Assembly: GCA_013697245.1 (NCBI GenBank)
Contig: JACCXH010000057.1
Location: 48,497 to 112,496 of the forward strand
Reading direction: 5' to 3'
Source: Bacteroidota bacterium
GTDB lineage: Bacteria; Bacteroidota; Bacteroidia; B-17B0; Aurantibacillaceae
DNA: 64,000 nucleotides
The notes below the pieces were generated by a model. It was given only the letters and a program-made list of their open reading frames with translations, was not told the DNA's origin and did not search any database. Position 1 is the stretch's first letter; each line of letters begins with the position of its first letter. This document shows, in pieces, positions 8,920-17,420 of this stretch. The position numbers were made by a program, and so were the translations under genes.

Positions 8920-9325
8920 AATTTAAGTACAAAAATGTTGTATATAATGGTCTTAAACGCTGTTTCAATGAAAAAGGTTACAAAAAGCACCTGTTTATGA
9001 AGCTAATGAATGTTGTATAAATGTTGTTTAAAAGAGATATAAATAATGCATAAAGTAAAAAACTGACACTGTAATCAACTATAAATCAATAAATTAACAA
9101 TTTTAGAGTAATGTTTATAAACTCATTTTAACTTCTTAATTTATTAACAAAAAACACGGTTATAAACAATTTTCAGCTGTTTTGAGGCTGTTTTAAAATG
9201 GAAACCGGCGTTGTTAGAGCAAAAAAAGATAAGGCTTTAAAAGGCATTTAATTAAGCCGAAAACTCCTGAAAAATAAAAAAGTCCTCTGTTTAGGAGGAC
9301 TTTTACGTATAAAAATTAATAAATT
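8920..9325. other. 406-bp AT-rich intergenic gap
   Basis: Apart from the infB terminator at 9278-9304 I see no gene here. The sequence is very AT-rich, with scattered near-repeats such as TTATAAAC at two sites near 9118 and 9162. A 17-codon ATG frame near 9198 has nothing to support it. The left part must hold the promoter of the orphan gene ending at 8919, but no clear TAnnTTTG box is visible there. Confidence 0.5.
9278..9304 (-). terminator. Rho-independent terminator of infB
   Basis: A perfect 10-bp stem (AAAAGTCCTC with GAGGACTTTT) and a 7-base loop, followed on the minus strand by a T-rich tract. It lies 22 bases beyond the infB stop codon and ends the rimP-nusA-infB operon. Confidence 0.85.
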
Positions 9326-12109
9326 TTAAAGTTTTGCTTTTATTTCGATCATATCGTAGCCTTCAATAATGTCGCCCACTTTAATATCATCAAAACCATC
9401 AATGTTCAAACCACATTCATAGCCTGTTGTAACTTCTTTCACATCATCTTTAAAGCGTTTTAAAGAACCAAGCGAACCTGTGTGAACAACAATGCCATCA
9501 CGGATCACACGTACTTTTGTATGACGGGTAACTTTTCCATCCAACACATAACAACCTGCAATTGTACCAACACGTGTAATATTAAACACATCGCGTATCT
9601 CAATATTACAAACGATCTTCTCTTCAAACTCAGGCGCTAACATACCTTCCATTGCTGCCTTGATCTCGTTGATTGCATCGTAAATAATAGAATATAAACG
9701 AATGTCAATTTCTTCAACCTCGGCTAATTTTCTGGCACTTGTGCTTGGCCTTACCTGGAAACCAATGATGATGGCATTAGAAGCAGATGCTAATAACACA
9801 TCGCTCTCACTAATAGCACCAACTGATTTATGAATGATATTTACGGCTACTTTTTCGGTAGATAATTTTAATAGTGAATCGGATAAAGCTTCAATAGAAC
9901 CATCCACATCACCTTTAACGATCACATTTAATTCTTTAAAATCACCAATTGCCAAACGACGACCGATCTCATCTAATGTAATATGTTTGTGAGTACGAAT
10001 TCCCTGCTCACGCTGTAACTGCAAACGTTTGTTGGCGATCTCACGCGCTTCGCGTTCATCGCTCATGACGTTGAATTTATCACCTGCTGTTGGCGCACCA
10101 CTTAAACCTAGTACTTTAACAGGATGTGATGGGCCCGCATGATCCACTTTTTGCCCGCGCTCATTGAACATGGCACGCACACGTCCGCTATAGGAACCAG
10201 CTAACATTACATCGCCCACTTTTAAGGTTCCGTTCTGCACTAAAATTGTTGCAACATAACCACGGCCTTCTTCCATACTGGCTTCAATAACACTACCTGC
10301 AGCATTTTTATTTGGATTTGCTTTCAGATCCATCATATCTGCTTCAAGAATTACTTTTTCCAGAAGGAGATCAATGTTTTTTCCCATTTTAGCAGATACT
10401 TCCTGGCACTGGTATTTACCACCCCATTCTTCTACTAAAATATTCATTACCGATAAAGCTTCGCGTATTTTATCCGGATTTGCACCCGGCTTATCAATTT
10501 TATTTATGGCAAAAATCATTGACACACCCGCAGCTTGCGCATGGTTAATGGCTTCTTTTGTTTGAGGCATGATACTATCATCGGCCGCAATTACAATAAT
10601 GGCAATATCGGTTAATTTAGCTCCACGTGCACGCATAGCGGTAAAGGCTTCGTGACCGGGAGTATCTAAGAACGTCATGCTTTTACCATTTGCCATTTTC
10701 ACATTATAGGCACCAATATGTTGCGTAATTCCACCGGCTTCGCCTGCAACAACATTGGCTTTACGAATAAAGTCAAGTAAAGATGTTTTACCATGATCTA
10801 CGTGCCCCATTACAGTAACAACCGGAGCGCGGGGAATAAGGTCTTCCGGAGCATCTTTTTCGTCCTCTTTAATAGTTTCAATATCTTCGGCACTGGCAAA
10901 TTCTATTTTATAACCAAATTCTTCAGCAACGATCGAAATTGTTTCTGCATCCAAACGTTGGTTAATAGAAACAAATAAACCAAGAGACATACATGTAGAA
11001 ATAATTTTTGTTACCTGCACATCCATCATTTGCGCCAATTGATTAGCACTTACGAACTCGGCAACCTTTAAAATCTTTCTGTCTGCTTCATCAATAACCG
11101 CTTTTTCGGCCATTTTTTCACGCACATCATCACGTTTCTCACGACGGTATTTTGATGTTTTTGATTTTGTTCCTTTTGCACTTAAGCGTGCTAATGTTTC
11201 TTTAATTTGTGCCTGAATCTCCTCTTCAGTAAGTTCATGACGAGGCTTACCGGGGGTATTTACAGGTTTTTTTGCGCGCGGATCGCCATATTTTTCTTTG
11301 GCTTTTTCGCGAGCAATAGCAGATTGCTCTTTACCAACCTTTTTAATTTCCTCTTGCGAAAGACCGCCTTTACGAATACGTTTACGCTTTTTCTTATCAG
11401 CGTTAGGGTCGTTAATTTGTTTTTTTGGTGTTTCTTTTATAACCGGTAACTCAATGCTTCTTAATATTTTTGGCCCTTCAAGTTTTTCATATTTTGTTTC
11501 TAAGAACTCTTCCTTTTGTTCTTCTTTAATAGCCGGTTCTGCATTGGGCACTTGCACACTTTCGGCAACAACAAGTTCTTCTTTTGGGTCTTTTTTGTCT
11601 TTTACCTCTTTTTTATCGCCTTCTTTTTTTGTTTTCTTTTCAGGCTTGGTCTTAAGGTTCATTGAGTCAAGATCGAGCTTGCCTAAAACTTTGGGGCCAT
11701 CTGTTACTTCTTTTTTTACAACTTCAACATCTTTTTCTTTTGGAATTTCTTTTGCAGTTTCAGTTTTTTCGGATAAAACTGTTTTTGACTTGGGAGTAAG
11801 ATCCTTTATCATGAATTCGTCCGCCTCTTCTTCTTCTTTTTGACGCTTTCCTTTAATATCAGATAATATGATGGTTTCACGCTTAACCTTTGTAATGTTT
11901 TGCGCAACGTTCTCCGCCTCTTCTCTGGCTGACTTATCGCTTGAAAATTCTTTAAGTAACAGTGTGTATTCCCCATCGCCAATTTTAGCGTTAGGATTAC
12001 TATCTACTTTGTGGCCCTTAGAGGCAAGAAACTCTACTATCTTTCCTAAAGACAGATTAAATTCTTTGGCCACTTTACTTAATCGAAGTGTTTTAGCTCC
12101 TTCTGACAT
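9326..12109 (-). CDS. infB: Translation initiation factor IF-2
   Basis: A GTPase that brings initiator tRNA to the 30S ribosome and promotes subunit joining. At 927 residues it has an N-terminal IF2-N domain (residues 5-55), a long highly charged Lys/Glu-rich linker (about 60-335), a second IF2-N-like region (345-405), then the G domain: G1 GHVDHGKTS (435-443), G2 GGITQHIG, G3 DTPGHEAF, G4 NKIDKPGANP and G5 SAKMG, followed by domains II-IV. The linker is typical of Bacteroidota IF-2. The ATG lies 99 bases after the nusA stop, and the gene is last in the rimP-nusA-infB operon, a widely conserved order. Confidence 0.97.
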   Translation of the reverse strand: MSEGAKTLRLSKVAKEFNLSLGKIVEFLASKGHKVDSNPNAKIGDGEYTLLLKEFSSDKSAREEAENVAQNITKVKRETIILSDIKGKRQKEEEEADEFMIKDLTPKSKTVLSEKTETAKEIPKEKDVEVVKKEVTDGPKVLGKLDLDSMNLKTKPEKKTKKEGDKKEVKDKKDPKEELVVAESVQVPNAEPAIKEEQKEEFLETKYEKLEGPKILRSIELPVIKETPKKQINDPNADKKKRKRIRKGGLSQEEIKKVGKEQSAIAREKAKEKYGDPRAKKPVNTPGKPRHELTEEEIQAQIKETLARLSAKGTKSKTSKYRREKRDDVREKMAEKAVIDEADRKILKVAEFVSANQLAQMMDVQVTKIISTCMSLGLFVSINQRLDAETISIVAEEFGYKIEFASAEDIETIKEDEKDAPEDLIPRAPVVTVMGHVDHGKTSLLDFIRKANVVAGEAGGITQHIGAYNVKMANGKSMTFLDTPGHEAFTAMRARGAKLTDIAIIVIAADDSIMPQTKEAINHAQAAGVSMIFAINKIDKPGANPDKIREALSVMNILVEEWGGKYQCQEVSAKMGKNIDLLLEKVILEADMMDLKANPNKNAAGSVIEASMEEGRGYVATILVQNGTLKVGDVMLAGSYSGRVRAMFNERGQKVDHAGPSHPVKVLGLSGAPTAGDKFNVMSDEREAREIANKRLQLQREQGIRTHKHITLDEIGRRLAIGDFKELNVIVKGDVDGSIEALSDSLLKLSTEKVAVNIIHKSVGAISESDVLLASASNAIIIGFQVRPSTSARKLAEVEEIDIRLYSIIYDAINEIKAAMEGMLAPEFEEKIVCNIEIRDVFNITRVGTIAGCYVLDGKVTRHTKVRVIRDGIVVHTGSLGSLKRFKDDVKEVTTGYECGLNIDGFDDIKVGDIIEGYDMIEIKAKL

Positions 12110-12208
12110 ATTTTATTTTATTCTTTTTTAATCATGAAGCGAAAGTTTTTCTTTCTGTTTCATCGTTATTTATTTTTCTTTCTGCGATAACCTAAGTACA
12201 CGCAGGTA

Positions 12209-13468
12209 TTAATCTTCAAACTCAGAAGCCAATACATCGCGCAAGCTTTGAATTTTTTCTTCTGCAATTCCGGTACGACGTACTAACTCTTCTGTACTTA
12301 ATTCTAAAACAGCTTTAGCGGTATCGCAACCAATAGTTTTTAATTGCTCAATAATATCTGCTTCAATTTCATCTGAGAATTCTTCTAAGTCAACGTCTTC
12401 TGTTTCAACATCAATATCAGTATCACGGAAAACATCAATTTCGTAACCAGTTAATTTACCTGCAAGCTTAATATTAAAACCACCTTTACCAATAGCTAAG
12501 CTAATTTGATCGGGCTTTAAGAATACCTCGGCACGTTTTGTTTCTTCATCAATTTTAATAGAAGTAATTTTTGCAGGACTTAATGTACGTTGAATTAATA
12601 ATTGAGCATTGTTTGTAAAATTGATCACGTCAATATTCTCATTTTTTAATTCGCGAACAATACCGTGGATACGAGAACCTTTCATACCAACGCAGGCACC
12701 AACAGGGTCGATCCTGTCGTCATAAGATTCTACAGCAACTTTAGCACGCTCACCCGGCTCGCGCACAATTTTTTTAATCGTAATTAAACCGTCAAAGATC
12801 TCAGGCACTTCGTTCTCAAATAAACGCTCTAAAAACACAGGCGATGTTCTTGAAACAACAATAGAAGGCGTTCCGTTCTTAAGATCAACCCTAGAAACCA
12901 CCGCTTTAACGGTATCTCCTTTTTTGAAGAAATCAGAAGGGATTTGCTCTGTTTTTGGCAATAAAAGTTCGTTACCTTCATCATCCATTAACATAATTTC
13001 TTTTTTCCAAACCTGATAAACTTCGGCAGTAATAATATCGCCAACTTTTTCTTTGTATTTATTATAGATCTCGCTTTTTTCTAATTCAAGAATTTTTTGA
13101 ACCAGGTTTTGACGTACTGATAACACAGCACGACGACCAAAGTCTTCTAATTTTACTTTTTCTGAAAGGTCTTCGCCAATTTCAAAATCGGGTTCAATTT
13201 TTTGAGCAGCAGAAAAACTGATGTGTTTATTTTCGTCGTAATCAAAAGAATCTTCAGCAAATTCATCATCAACGATCTTACGGTTCTTATATATCTCTAC
13301 GTCGCCTTTATCAGGGTTAACGATGATGTCAAAATTTTTATCGCTTCCGTATTTCTTAATTAACATACTTCTAAAAACATCTTCAATAATGCTCATTAAT
13401 GTAGCGCGATCGATGTTCTTATTATCTTTAAATTCTGAAAACGATTCAATTAGGTTAACGGCTTCCAT
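12209..13468 (-). CDS. nusA: Transcription termination/antitermination protein NusA
   Basis: Binds RNA polymerase and nascent RNA to modulate pausing, termination and antitermination. The 419 residues comprise the NusA N-terminal domain (1-125), an S1 domain (about 130-205, GDIITAEVYQVWKKEIML), two KH domains (the first with DPVGACVGMKGSRIHGIV, the second with ISLAIGKGGFNIKLA), and an acidic C-terminal tail with a helix-hairpin-helix-like repeat (EELVRRTGIAEEKIQSLRDV). The ATG start lies 12 bases downstream of the rimP stop, consistent with a single transcript. Confidence 0.97.
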   Translation of the reverse strand: MEAVNLIESFSEFKDNKNIDRATLMSIIEDVFRSMLIKKYGSDKNFDIIVNPDKGDVEIYKNRKIVDDEFAEDSFDYDENKHISFSAAQKIEPDFEIGEDLSEKVKLEDFGRRAVLSVRQNLVQKILELEKSEIYNKYKEKVGDIITAEVYQVWKKEIMLMDDEGNELLLPKTEQIPSDFFKKGDTVKAVVSRVDLKNGTPSIVVSRTSPVFLERLFENEVPEIFDGLITIKKIVREPGERAKVAVESYDDRIDPVGACVGMKGSRIHGIVRELKNENIDVINFTNNAQLLIQRTLSPAKITSIKIDEETKRAEVFLKPDQISLAIGKGGFNIKLAGKLTGYEIDVFRDTDIDVETEDVDLEEFSDEIEADIIEQLKTIGCDTAKAVLELSTEELVRRTGIAEEKIQSLRDVLASEFED

Positions 13469-13480
13469 GGCTTTTCTTTT

Positions 13481-14020
13481 TTAAAATTTGAGTTTAACTT
13501 TTGATTCTTTTATTTGACTATATTTTATTATTTGTTTTTTAATAACTGTAATTTTTCCTTTTCCTACCGGCTTATTTTCTCTCACACTATTCTCTAAAAC
13601 TATTTCGTCGCCATTAAATTCAACTAAACTTCCTTCTGTTTTTGTTCCGTCTTCTAATTTTATCTCAAATTCACGTCCAATATGTTTTTTGTATTGTCGC
13701 GCCATGATCAATGGTGTTGTGGCACCGTGAGAGCTAACATCCAAAGCAAAATCAAGTCCTTTTTCGTCTAAACTTTTTTCGATGTGCCTGCTTAAGCCAA
13801 CACAATCTTTAATAGTTACTCCATCATCACCATCTAAAAAAACATTTATCTGGTTGTCTGAACCAATTCTTACTCCTGTTGCAAAAATAGGTCCGTTGCC
13901 CAAATGCTCTGCTATCAGCGCTAAAATATGTTCTTTTGTTATCAATTTTTTAACAATAAAAGAGGGGACTGCTGTCCCCTCTATTTCCTTAGTTATTTTT
14001 TCGGATACAAGTATAAGCAT
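13481..14020 (-). CDS. rimP: Ribosome maturation factor RimP (true start uncertain)
   Basis: Needed for 30S subunit maturation. The family region is clear: DGDDGVTIKDCVGLSRHIE, LDVSSHGATTPL, RQYKKHIGREFEIKL. The ATG at 14020 gives 179 residues, longer than the usual 150-156. The first 25 residues do not look like RimP, whereas the residues from position 26 (LITKEHILALI) match the usual RimP opening. Residue 26 is encoded by TTG at 13945-13943, so the true product may start there and be 154 residues. The stretch between the two candidate starts holds a strong terminator-like hairpin (13961-13982). First gene of the rimP-nusA-infB operon. Confidence 0.9.
   Translation of the reverse strand: MLILVSEKITKEIEGTAVPSFIVKKLITKEHILALIAEHLGNGPIFATGVRIGSDNQINVFLDGDDGVTIKDCVGLSRHIEKSLDEKGLDFALDVSSHGATTPLIMARQYKKHIGREFEIKLEDGTKTEGSLVEFNGDEIVLENSVRENKPVGKGKITVIKKQIIKYSQIKESKVKLKF
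13961..13982 (-). promoter_or_regulatory. Terminator-like hairpin (possible attenuator) at the 5' end of the rimP-nusA-infB operon
   Basis: A perfect 9-bp stem (AGAGGGGAC pairing with GTCCCCTCT) with an AGCA loop, followed on the minus strand by TTTATTG, has the form of an intrinsic terminator. It lies between the two possible rimP starts. If rimP begins at the TTG at 13945 the hairpin is in the untranslated leader and could attenuate the operon that encodes NusA. Confidence 0.5.
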
Positions 14021-14128
14021 AAATTAATTAATAAAAAAACAAAAAAACAGTTAAATAGGCACAGGTTTTGCCAACCAATAGGTAGCGCCAAGCGTTTATA
14101 TAATTAGAAACATCTAAAATTGATCTAT

Positions 14129-14443
14129 ATGAAAACAACTAAATTTAAAGCATTCTTGATCCTGGTGGGGTCGGTGCTTATTAACATCCAAAGTATGAGT
14201 GCCGGTACTATTGATAACGTAAAGAAATTTGCCGGCGAACAGGTATCTAACTTTAATATGCAGGGTTTATTGGTAATTGGAGGTATAGTAGGCGCAGGCC
14301 TTCTTATTTACATCGTTTCAAACCATGTAATTAAAGATAAGAATGAGGAAAGTCTAAGCCATTTGGGGCAAAACAGCCACATTAGCCGACATAATCATCA
14401 CAGACACCATCACGCACGCCACATTGTGAAAAAAACTTCATAA
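14129..14443 (+). CDS. Small membrane protein with His-rich C-terminus
   Basis: A 104-residue protein that I cannot assign to a family. It begins with a signal peptide or signal anchor (residues 1-25), has a second hydrophobic helix around residues 47-66 (LLVIGGIVGAGLLIYIVSNHV), and ends in a basic tail with about eleven histidines (HISRHNHHRHHHARHIV). The tail could bind metal ions. I chose the ATG at 14129 (MKTTKFKA) instead of an in-frame TTG nine bases upstream. It is divergent from rimP and is followed by a large inverted repeat. Confidence 0.65.
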   Translation: MKTTKFKAFLILVGSVLINIQSMSAGTIDNVKKFAGEQVSNFNMQGLLVIGGIVGAGLLIYIVSNHVIKDKNEESLSHLGQNSHISRHNHHRHHHARHIVKKTS

Positions 14444-14449
14444 GGGCTA

Positions 14450-14529
14450 AAGGCTGTTTATTGCTAGTTTTCAATAAGTTAACGTATTTTTAACGTTAGA
14501 GCAGGATAAATTATCAAAAAAACAGCCTT
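14450..14529 (+). repeat. Nested inverted repeat after the His-rich protein gene
   Basis: AAGGCTGTTT at 14450-14459 pairs perfectly with AAACAGCCTT at 14520-14529, and inside the 60-base interval TAACGT and ACGTTA form a second hairpin. An ATTTTTAA run follows. It may end the upstream transcript or insulate the acpP promoter that starts 17 bases later. Confidence 0.4.
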
Positions 14530-14545
14530 ATTTTTAAGTTTAAAT

Positions 14546-14575
14546 TTTGTTTTAGCTGCGATATAATTATTTTTG
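14546..14575 (+). promoter_or_regulatory. Promoter of acpP-fabF-rnc
   Basis: TTTG at 14546-14549 and TATTTTTG at 14568-14575, 18 bases apart, fit the Bacteroidota sigma-A promoter (TTTG, about 19 bases, TAnnTTTG). The acpP ATG at 14600 follows with a leader of about 20 bases. Confidence 0.7.
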
Positions 14576-14599
14576 TGCAAAATTTAAAAAGAAACTATA

Positions 14600-14839
14600 A
14601 TGTCAGACATTGCAAACAAAGTAAAATCGATCATCGTTGACAAATTAGGTGTTGACGAAAAAGAAGTAACACCAACAGCAAGCTTTACTAATGACTTAGG
14701 AGCTGACTCGTTAGATACAGTTGAATTGATTATGGAATTTGAAAAAGAATTCAACATCGCAATTCCTGATGAACAAGCTGAAAAGATTGGTACCGTTGGT
14801 GATGCAATTGCTTACATTGAAGCAAACGCAAAAAACTAA
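14600..14839 (+). CDS. acpP: Acyl carrier protein
   Basis: Carries the growing acyl chain as a thioester on 4'-phosphopantetheine in type II fatty acid synthesis. The 79-residue acidic protein has the canonical attachment motif [10 protein letters not shown] with Ser37 as the modified residue, and four helices as expected. It directly precedes fabF with 9 bases between them, and the two enzymes act together. A well-formed promoter lies upstream. Confidence 0.97.
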   Translation: MSDIANKVKSIIVDKLGVDEKEVTPTASFTNDLGADSLDTVELIMEFEKEFNIAIPDEQAEKIGTVGDAIAYIEANAKN

Positions 14840-14848
14840 TTATATTTT

Positions 14849-16102
14849 ATGCAATTAAAACGTGTAGTTGTTACTGGCCTTGGGGCCATAACGCCGCTTG
14901 GCAATAATGTTAATGATTATTGGAATAACCTTATAAACGGGGTTAGTGGAGCGGCGCCCATTACACGTTTTGATGCATCAAAGTTTAAAACACGTTTTGC
15001 CTGCGAGGTAAAAGGATTCAATCCCGAAGATTATTTTGATAAAAAAGAAGCGCGCAAACTAGACGCCTATTCCTGGTATGGCATTGCCGCCAGCGAACAA
15101 GCATTTAAAGACAGCGGTCTTGATGCCGAAGGTATTGATAAGAACGAGATAGGCGTTATTTGGGGAAGCGGAATTGGTGGTTTAGATACATTTCAAACTG
15201 AAACTTTTGCTTTTGCAAAAGGCGATGGAACACCGCGTTTTAACCCATTCTTTATCCCTAAAATGATCGCTGACATTTGTAGTGGTCATATTTCTATTCG
15301 TTTTGGTTTACGTGGCCCTAACTTTACAACGGTTTCGGCCTGTGCATCATCTACCAACGCTTTAATAGACGCTTTCAATTATATCCGTTTAGGAAAAGCC
15401 AACGCCATTATTAGTGGTGGAAGCGAAGCTGCTATTAACGAAAGTGGTATTGGTGGGTTTAACGCTTGCCAGGCTATGAGCCAACGTAACGACGATCCTG
15501 CCGGAGCTTCTCGCCCTTATGATAAGGACAGAGATGGATTTGTTTTAGGCGAAGGCGGCGGTGCAATTGTTTTAGAAGAATTAGAACATGCTTTAGCGCG
15601 TGGCGCAAAAATTTACGCCGAAATTATTGGCGGTGGTATGAGTGCGGATGCACATCACATTACAGCACCTCATCCGGAAGGGTTAGGAGCAACTTTAGTA
15701 ATGGCTCGCGCTTTAAAAGATGCAGAAATTAACGCAAGTGAAATAGATTATATTAATACACACGGTACAAGTACACCGCTTGGCGATACAGCTGAATTAA
15801 AAGCTATTGTAAATATTTTTGGCGAACACGCATACAAAATAAACATTAGCTCTACAAAAAGTATGACCGGCCACTTACTAGGTGCAGCAGGCGCTATAGA
15901 AGGTATTGCCACTATTTTAGCGGTTAAGAACGACATTATCCCTCCAACAATAAATCACACAACTACCGATCCGGAAGTTGACCCAAAATTAAACCTTACA
16001 TTTAATAAAATGCAAAAGCGCGTAGTAAATGCGGCAATTAGCAATACGTTTGGTTTTGGCGGACACAATGCCGCAGTTGTGATCAAAAAATTTAAACCTT
16101 AA
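14849..16102 (+). CDS. fabF: 3-oxoacyl-[acyl-carrier-protein] synthase II
   Basis: Condenses malonyl-ACP with acyl-ACP to elongate fatty acids. The 417-residue protein shows the thiolase-fold catalytic triad of KAS I/II enzymes: Cys165 in TVSACASSTNA, a histidine in NTHGTSTPLGD and a histidine in KSMTGHLLGAAGA, plus the C-terminal SNTFGFGGHNA motif. Length and motifs are standard for FabF rather than FabB. It sits between acpP and rnc, a gene order conserved in many bacteria. Confidence 0.97.
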   Translation: MQLKRVVVTGLGAITPLGNNVNDYWNNLINGVSGAAPITRFDASKFKTRFACEVKGFNPEDYFDKKEARKLDAYSWYGIAASEQAFKDSGLDAEGIDKNEIGVIWGSGIGGLDTFQTETFAFAKGDGTPRFNPFFIPKMIADICSGHISIRFGLRGPNFTTVSACASSTNALIDAFNYIRLGKANAIISGGSEAAINESGIGGFNACQAMSQRNDDPAGASRPYDKDRDGFVLGEGGGAIVLEELEHALARGAKIYAEIIGGGMSADAHHITAPHPEGLGATLVMARALKDAEINASEIDYINTHGTSTPLGDTAELKAIVNIFGEHAYKINISSTKSMTGHLLGAAGAIEGIATILAVKNDIIPPTINHTTTDPEVDPKLNLTFNKMQKRVVNAAISNTFGFGGHNAAVVIKKFKP

Positions 16103-16106
16103 AATT

Positions 16107-16847
16107 TTGGCAATTAAAAAATTATTATCGCAATTTAATTTTAAAAAAACTAAAAGCGATAAGGATTTTAAAACATGGATAAAAACCACAACCGGTTACA
16201 GCCCAAAAAATTTGGTATTATACCAACAAGCTTTCCTGCATAGCAGCGTAGCAGCCAAAAAGCACAACACACCCATTAGTAACGAGCGCCTCGAATTCTT
16301 GGGCGATGCCGTACTTGGCGCTATTATAGCCGAACATTTATTTAACATATATCCTTACAAGGACGAAGGTTTTTTAACCCAGTTAAGAAGCAAGATCGTT
16401 AACGGCCAAAATTTAAAGGAACTCTCTTTAAAATTTGGTTTTAACAATCAGCTAAAAGCCAACCTTACAAAAGACGAGAAGATCAAATCAAGCGCCTTTG
16501 GAGATGCCTTTGAAGCCTTTATTGGTGCGGTTTATCTTGATCTAGGTTACGACAAAACGAAAAAATTTGTGGCTTCAAAGATCATCAAGTTTCACGTGGA
16601 TATTAACGAACTGGTAAATACCGACAGTGATTACAAAAGCCAACTACAGATCTATTGTCAAAAAAATAAACTTAATCTCGAATACAAGCTAATAAGCGAA
16701 GAAAAACAAGGGGCTAATAAAATTTACGCCATTCAGGTTTTTATTAATGATAAACCGTACATAAAATTTGAAAACTTTAGCAAAAGGGTGGCCGAACAAA
16801 AGGCAGCACAACTTACCTTAGAGGAACTGCAAAAAGAAATTGGCTAA
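16107..16847 (+). CDS. rnc: Ribonuclease III
   Basis: Cuts double-stranded RNA in rRNA processing and mRNA decay. The 246 residues contain the RNase III signature NERLEFLGDAVLGAIIAEHLF (residues about 52-72) and a second catalytic acidic cluster in AFGDAFEAFIGAVYLD, followed by a double-stranded RNA-binding domain from about residue 175 (DYKSQLQIYCQ) to the C-terminus. The start is TTG at 16107, four bases after the fabF stop; no ATG is available before the conserved region. The 3' end overlaps the next gene by 8 bases. Confidence 0.95.
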   Translation: MAIKKLLSQFNFKKTKSDKDFKTWIKTTTGYSPKNLVLYQQAFLHSSVAAKKHNTPISNERLEFLGDAVLGAIIAEHLFNIYPYKDEGFLTQLRSKIVNGQNLKELSLKFGFNNQLKANLTKDEKIKSSAFGDAFEAFIGAVYLDLGYDKTKKFVASKIIKFHVDINELVNTDSDYKSQLQIYCQKNKLNLEYKLISEEKQGANKIYAIQVFINDKPYIKFENFSKRVAEQKAAQLTLEELQKEIG

Positions 16848-17325
16848 ACATGTTTTAAATACAAGCGAAGATGATTTTGATTTCATACTCATTGGGCTTG
16901 TTTGTCTCGAAAATCAATACCATATTATAAATGCTGTTAACGATGCGCTAAAGATCAACCTTTGCCTTAGCGATTTTTTACCCTTCAACTTAAAAGATGG
17001 CAAATTGTTTAAATTCTCGCTCTATAGTTTTTTGGATGAAGAGCTTGGAATAGATTATCACCTGATCCCAAACACCAGTAATTTTGATGAGCCCGACCCG
17101 ACCGAGAACCGAACCAACGACCTTTTTGCGAGTGTTGACGTAGATGAAAGTGTAAAGCTGATAAAAGAACTACCCAAAACAGATTATTTTATTCTTTTAA
17201 AGGGAGAAGACCTGCACAATTATCAATTTAAGATTATTGATAAATTAAAGACCATTCCCGAAATGATACAAGTGCAATCTATCGAGGCAAAAGAGCTGGG
17301 CAGTAAACGTAATTTGATCTTTTGA
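16840..17325 (+). CDS. IPExxxVDY family protein
   Basis: A 161-residue cytoplasmic protein of a Bacteroidota family of unknown function named for a C-terminal motif; here the segment reads TIPEMIQVQSIEAKELGSKRN. The N-terminal part (DFDFILIGLVCLENQYHI) and the acidic middle region also fit. In this phylum it commonly lies directly after rnc, as here, often ahead of pyruvate kinase, which is absent. The start is TTG at 16840, overlapping rnc by 8 bases; the ATG at 16850 is out of frame. Confidence 0.78.
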   Translation: MAKHVLNTSEDDFDFILIGLVCLENQYHIINAVNDALKINLCLSDFLPFNLKDGKLFKFSLYSFLDEELGIDYHLIPNTSNFDEPDPTENRTNDLFASVDVDESVKLIKELPKTDYFILLKGEDLHNYQFKIIDKLKTIPEMIQVQSIEAKELGSKRNLIF

Positions 17326-17340
17326 CAATCAGTTATTTTT

Positions 17341-17397
17341 GCCACAGATTTCGCTGAGTAAAAGGAGTTTTAATTATTAATCTGTGAAATCGGCGGC
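17341..17397. repeat. Imperfect inverted repeat (dispersed GCCACAGATT-type element)
   Basis: GCCACAGATTTCGCTGAGT at the left end and AATCTGTGAAATCGGCGGC at the right end are imperfect inverted copies, sharing the core GATTTC/GAAATC. The GCCACAGATT...AATCTGTG pattern recalls a family of short dispersed palindromic elements in bacterial genomes. It fills most of the 95-base gap before pdxH. Confidence 0.4.
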
Positions 17398-17420
17398 TAC
17401 TTTTTTACTAAATTTACATT

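Noticed and set aside
8950..9250. Possible replication origin in the AT-rich gap near infB
   Set aside because: No DnaA-box cluster (TTATCCACA-like) and no dnaA/dnaN nearby; only AT-richness supports it.
9198..9251. 17-codon ATG frame in the AT-rich gap
   Set aside because: No promoter, no conserved domain, and length near chance expectation.
11298..11843. 181-aa open frame on the plus strand inside infB
   Set aside because: It is an antisense frame over the low-complexity Lys/Glu-rich linker of IF-2, with Ser/Phe-rich composition mirrored from that bias. No domain.
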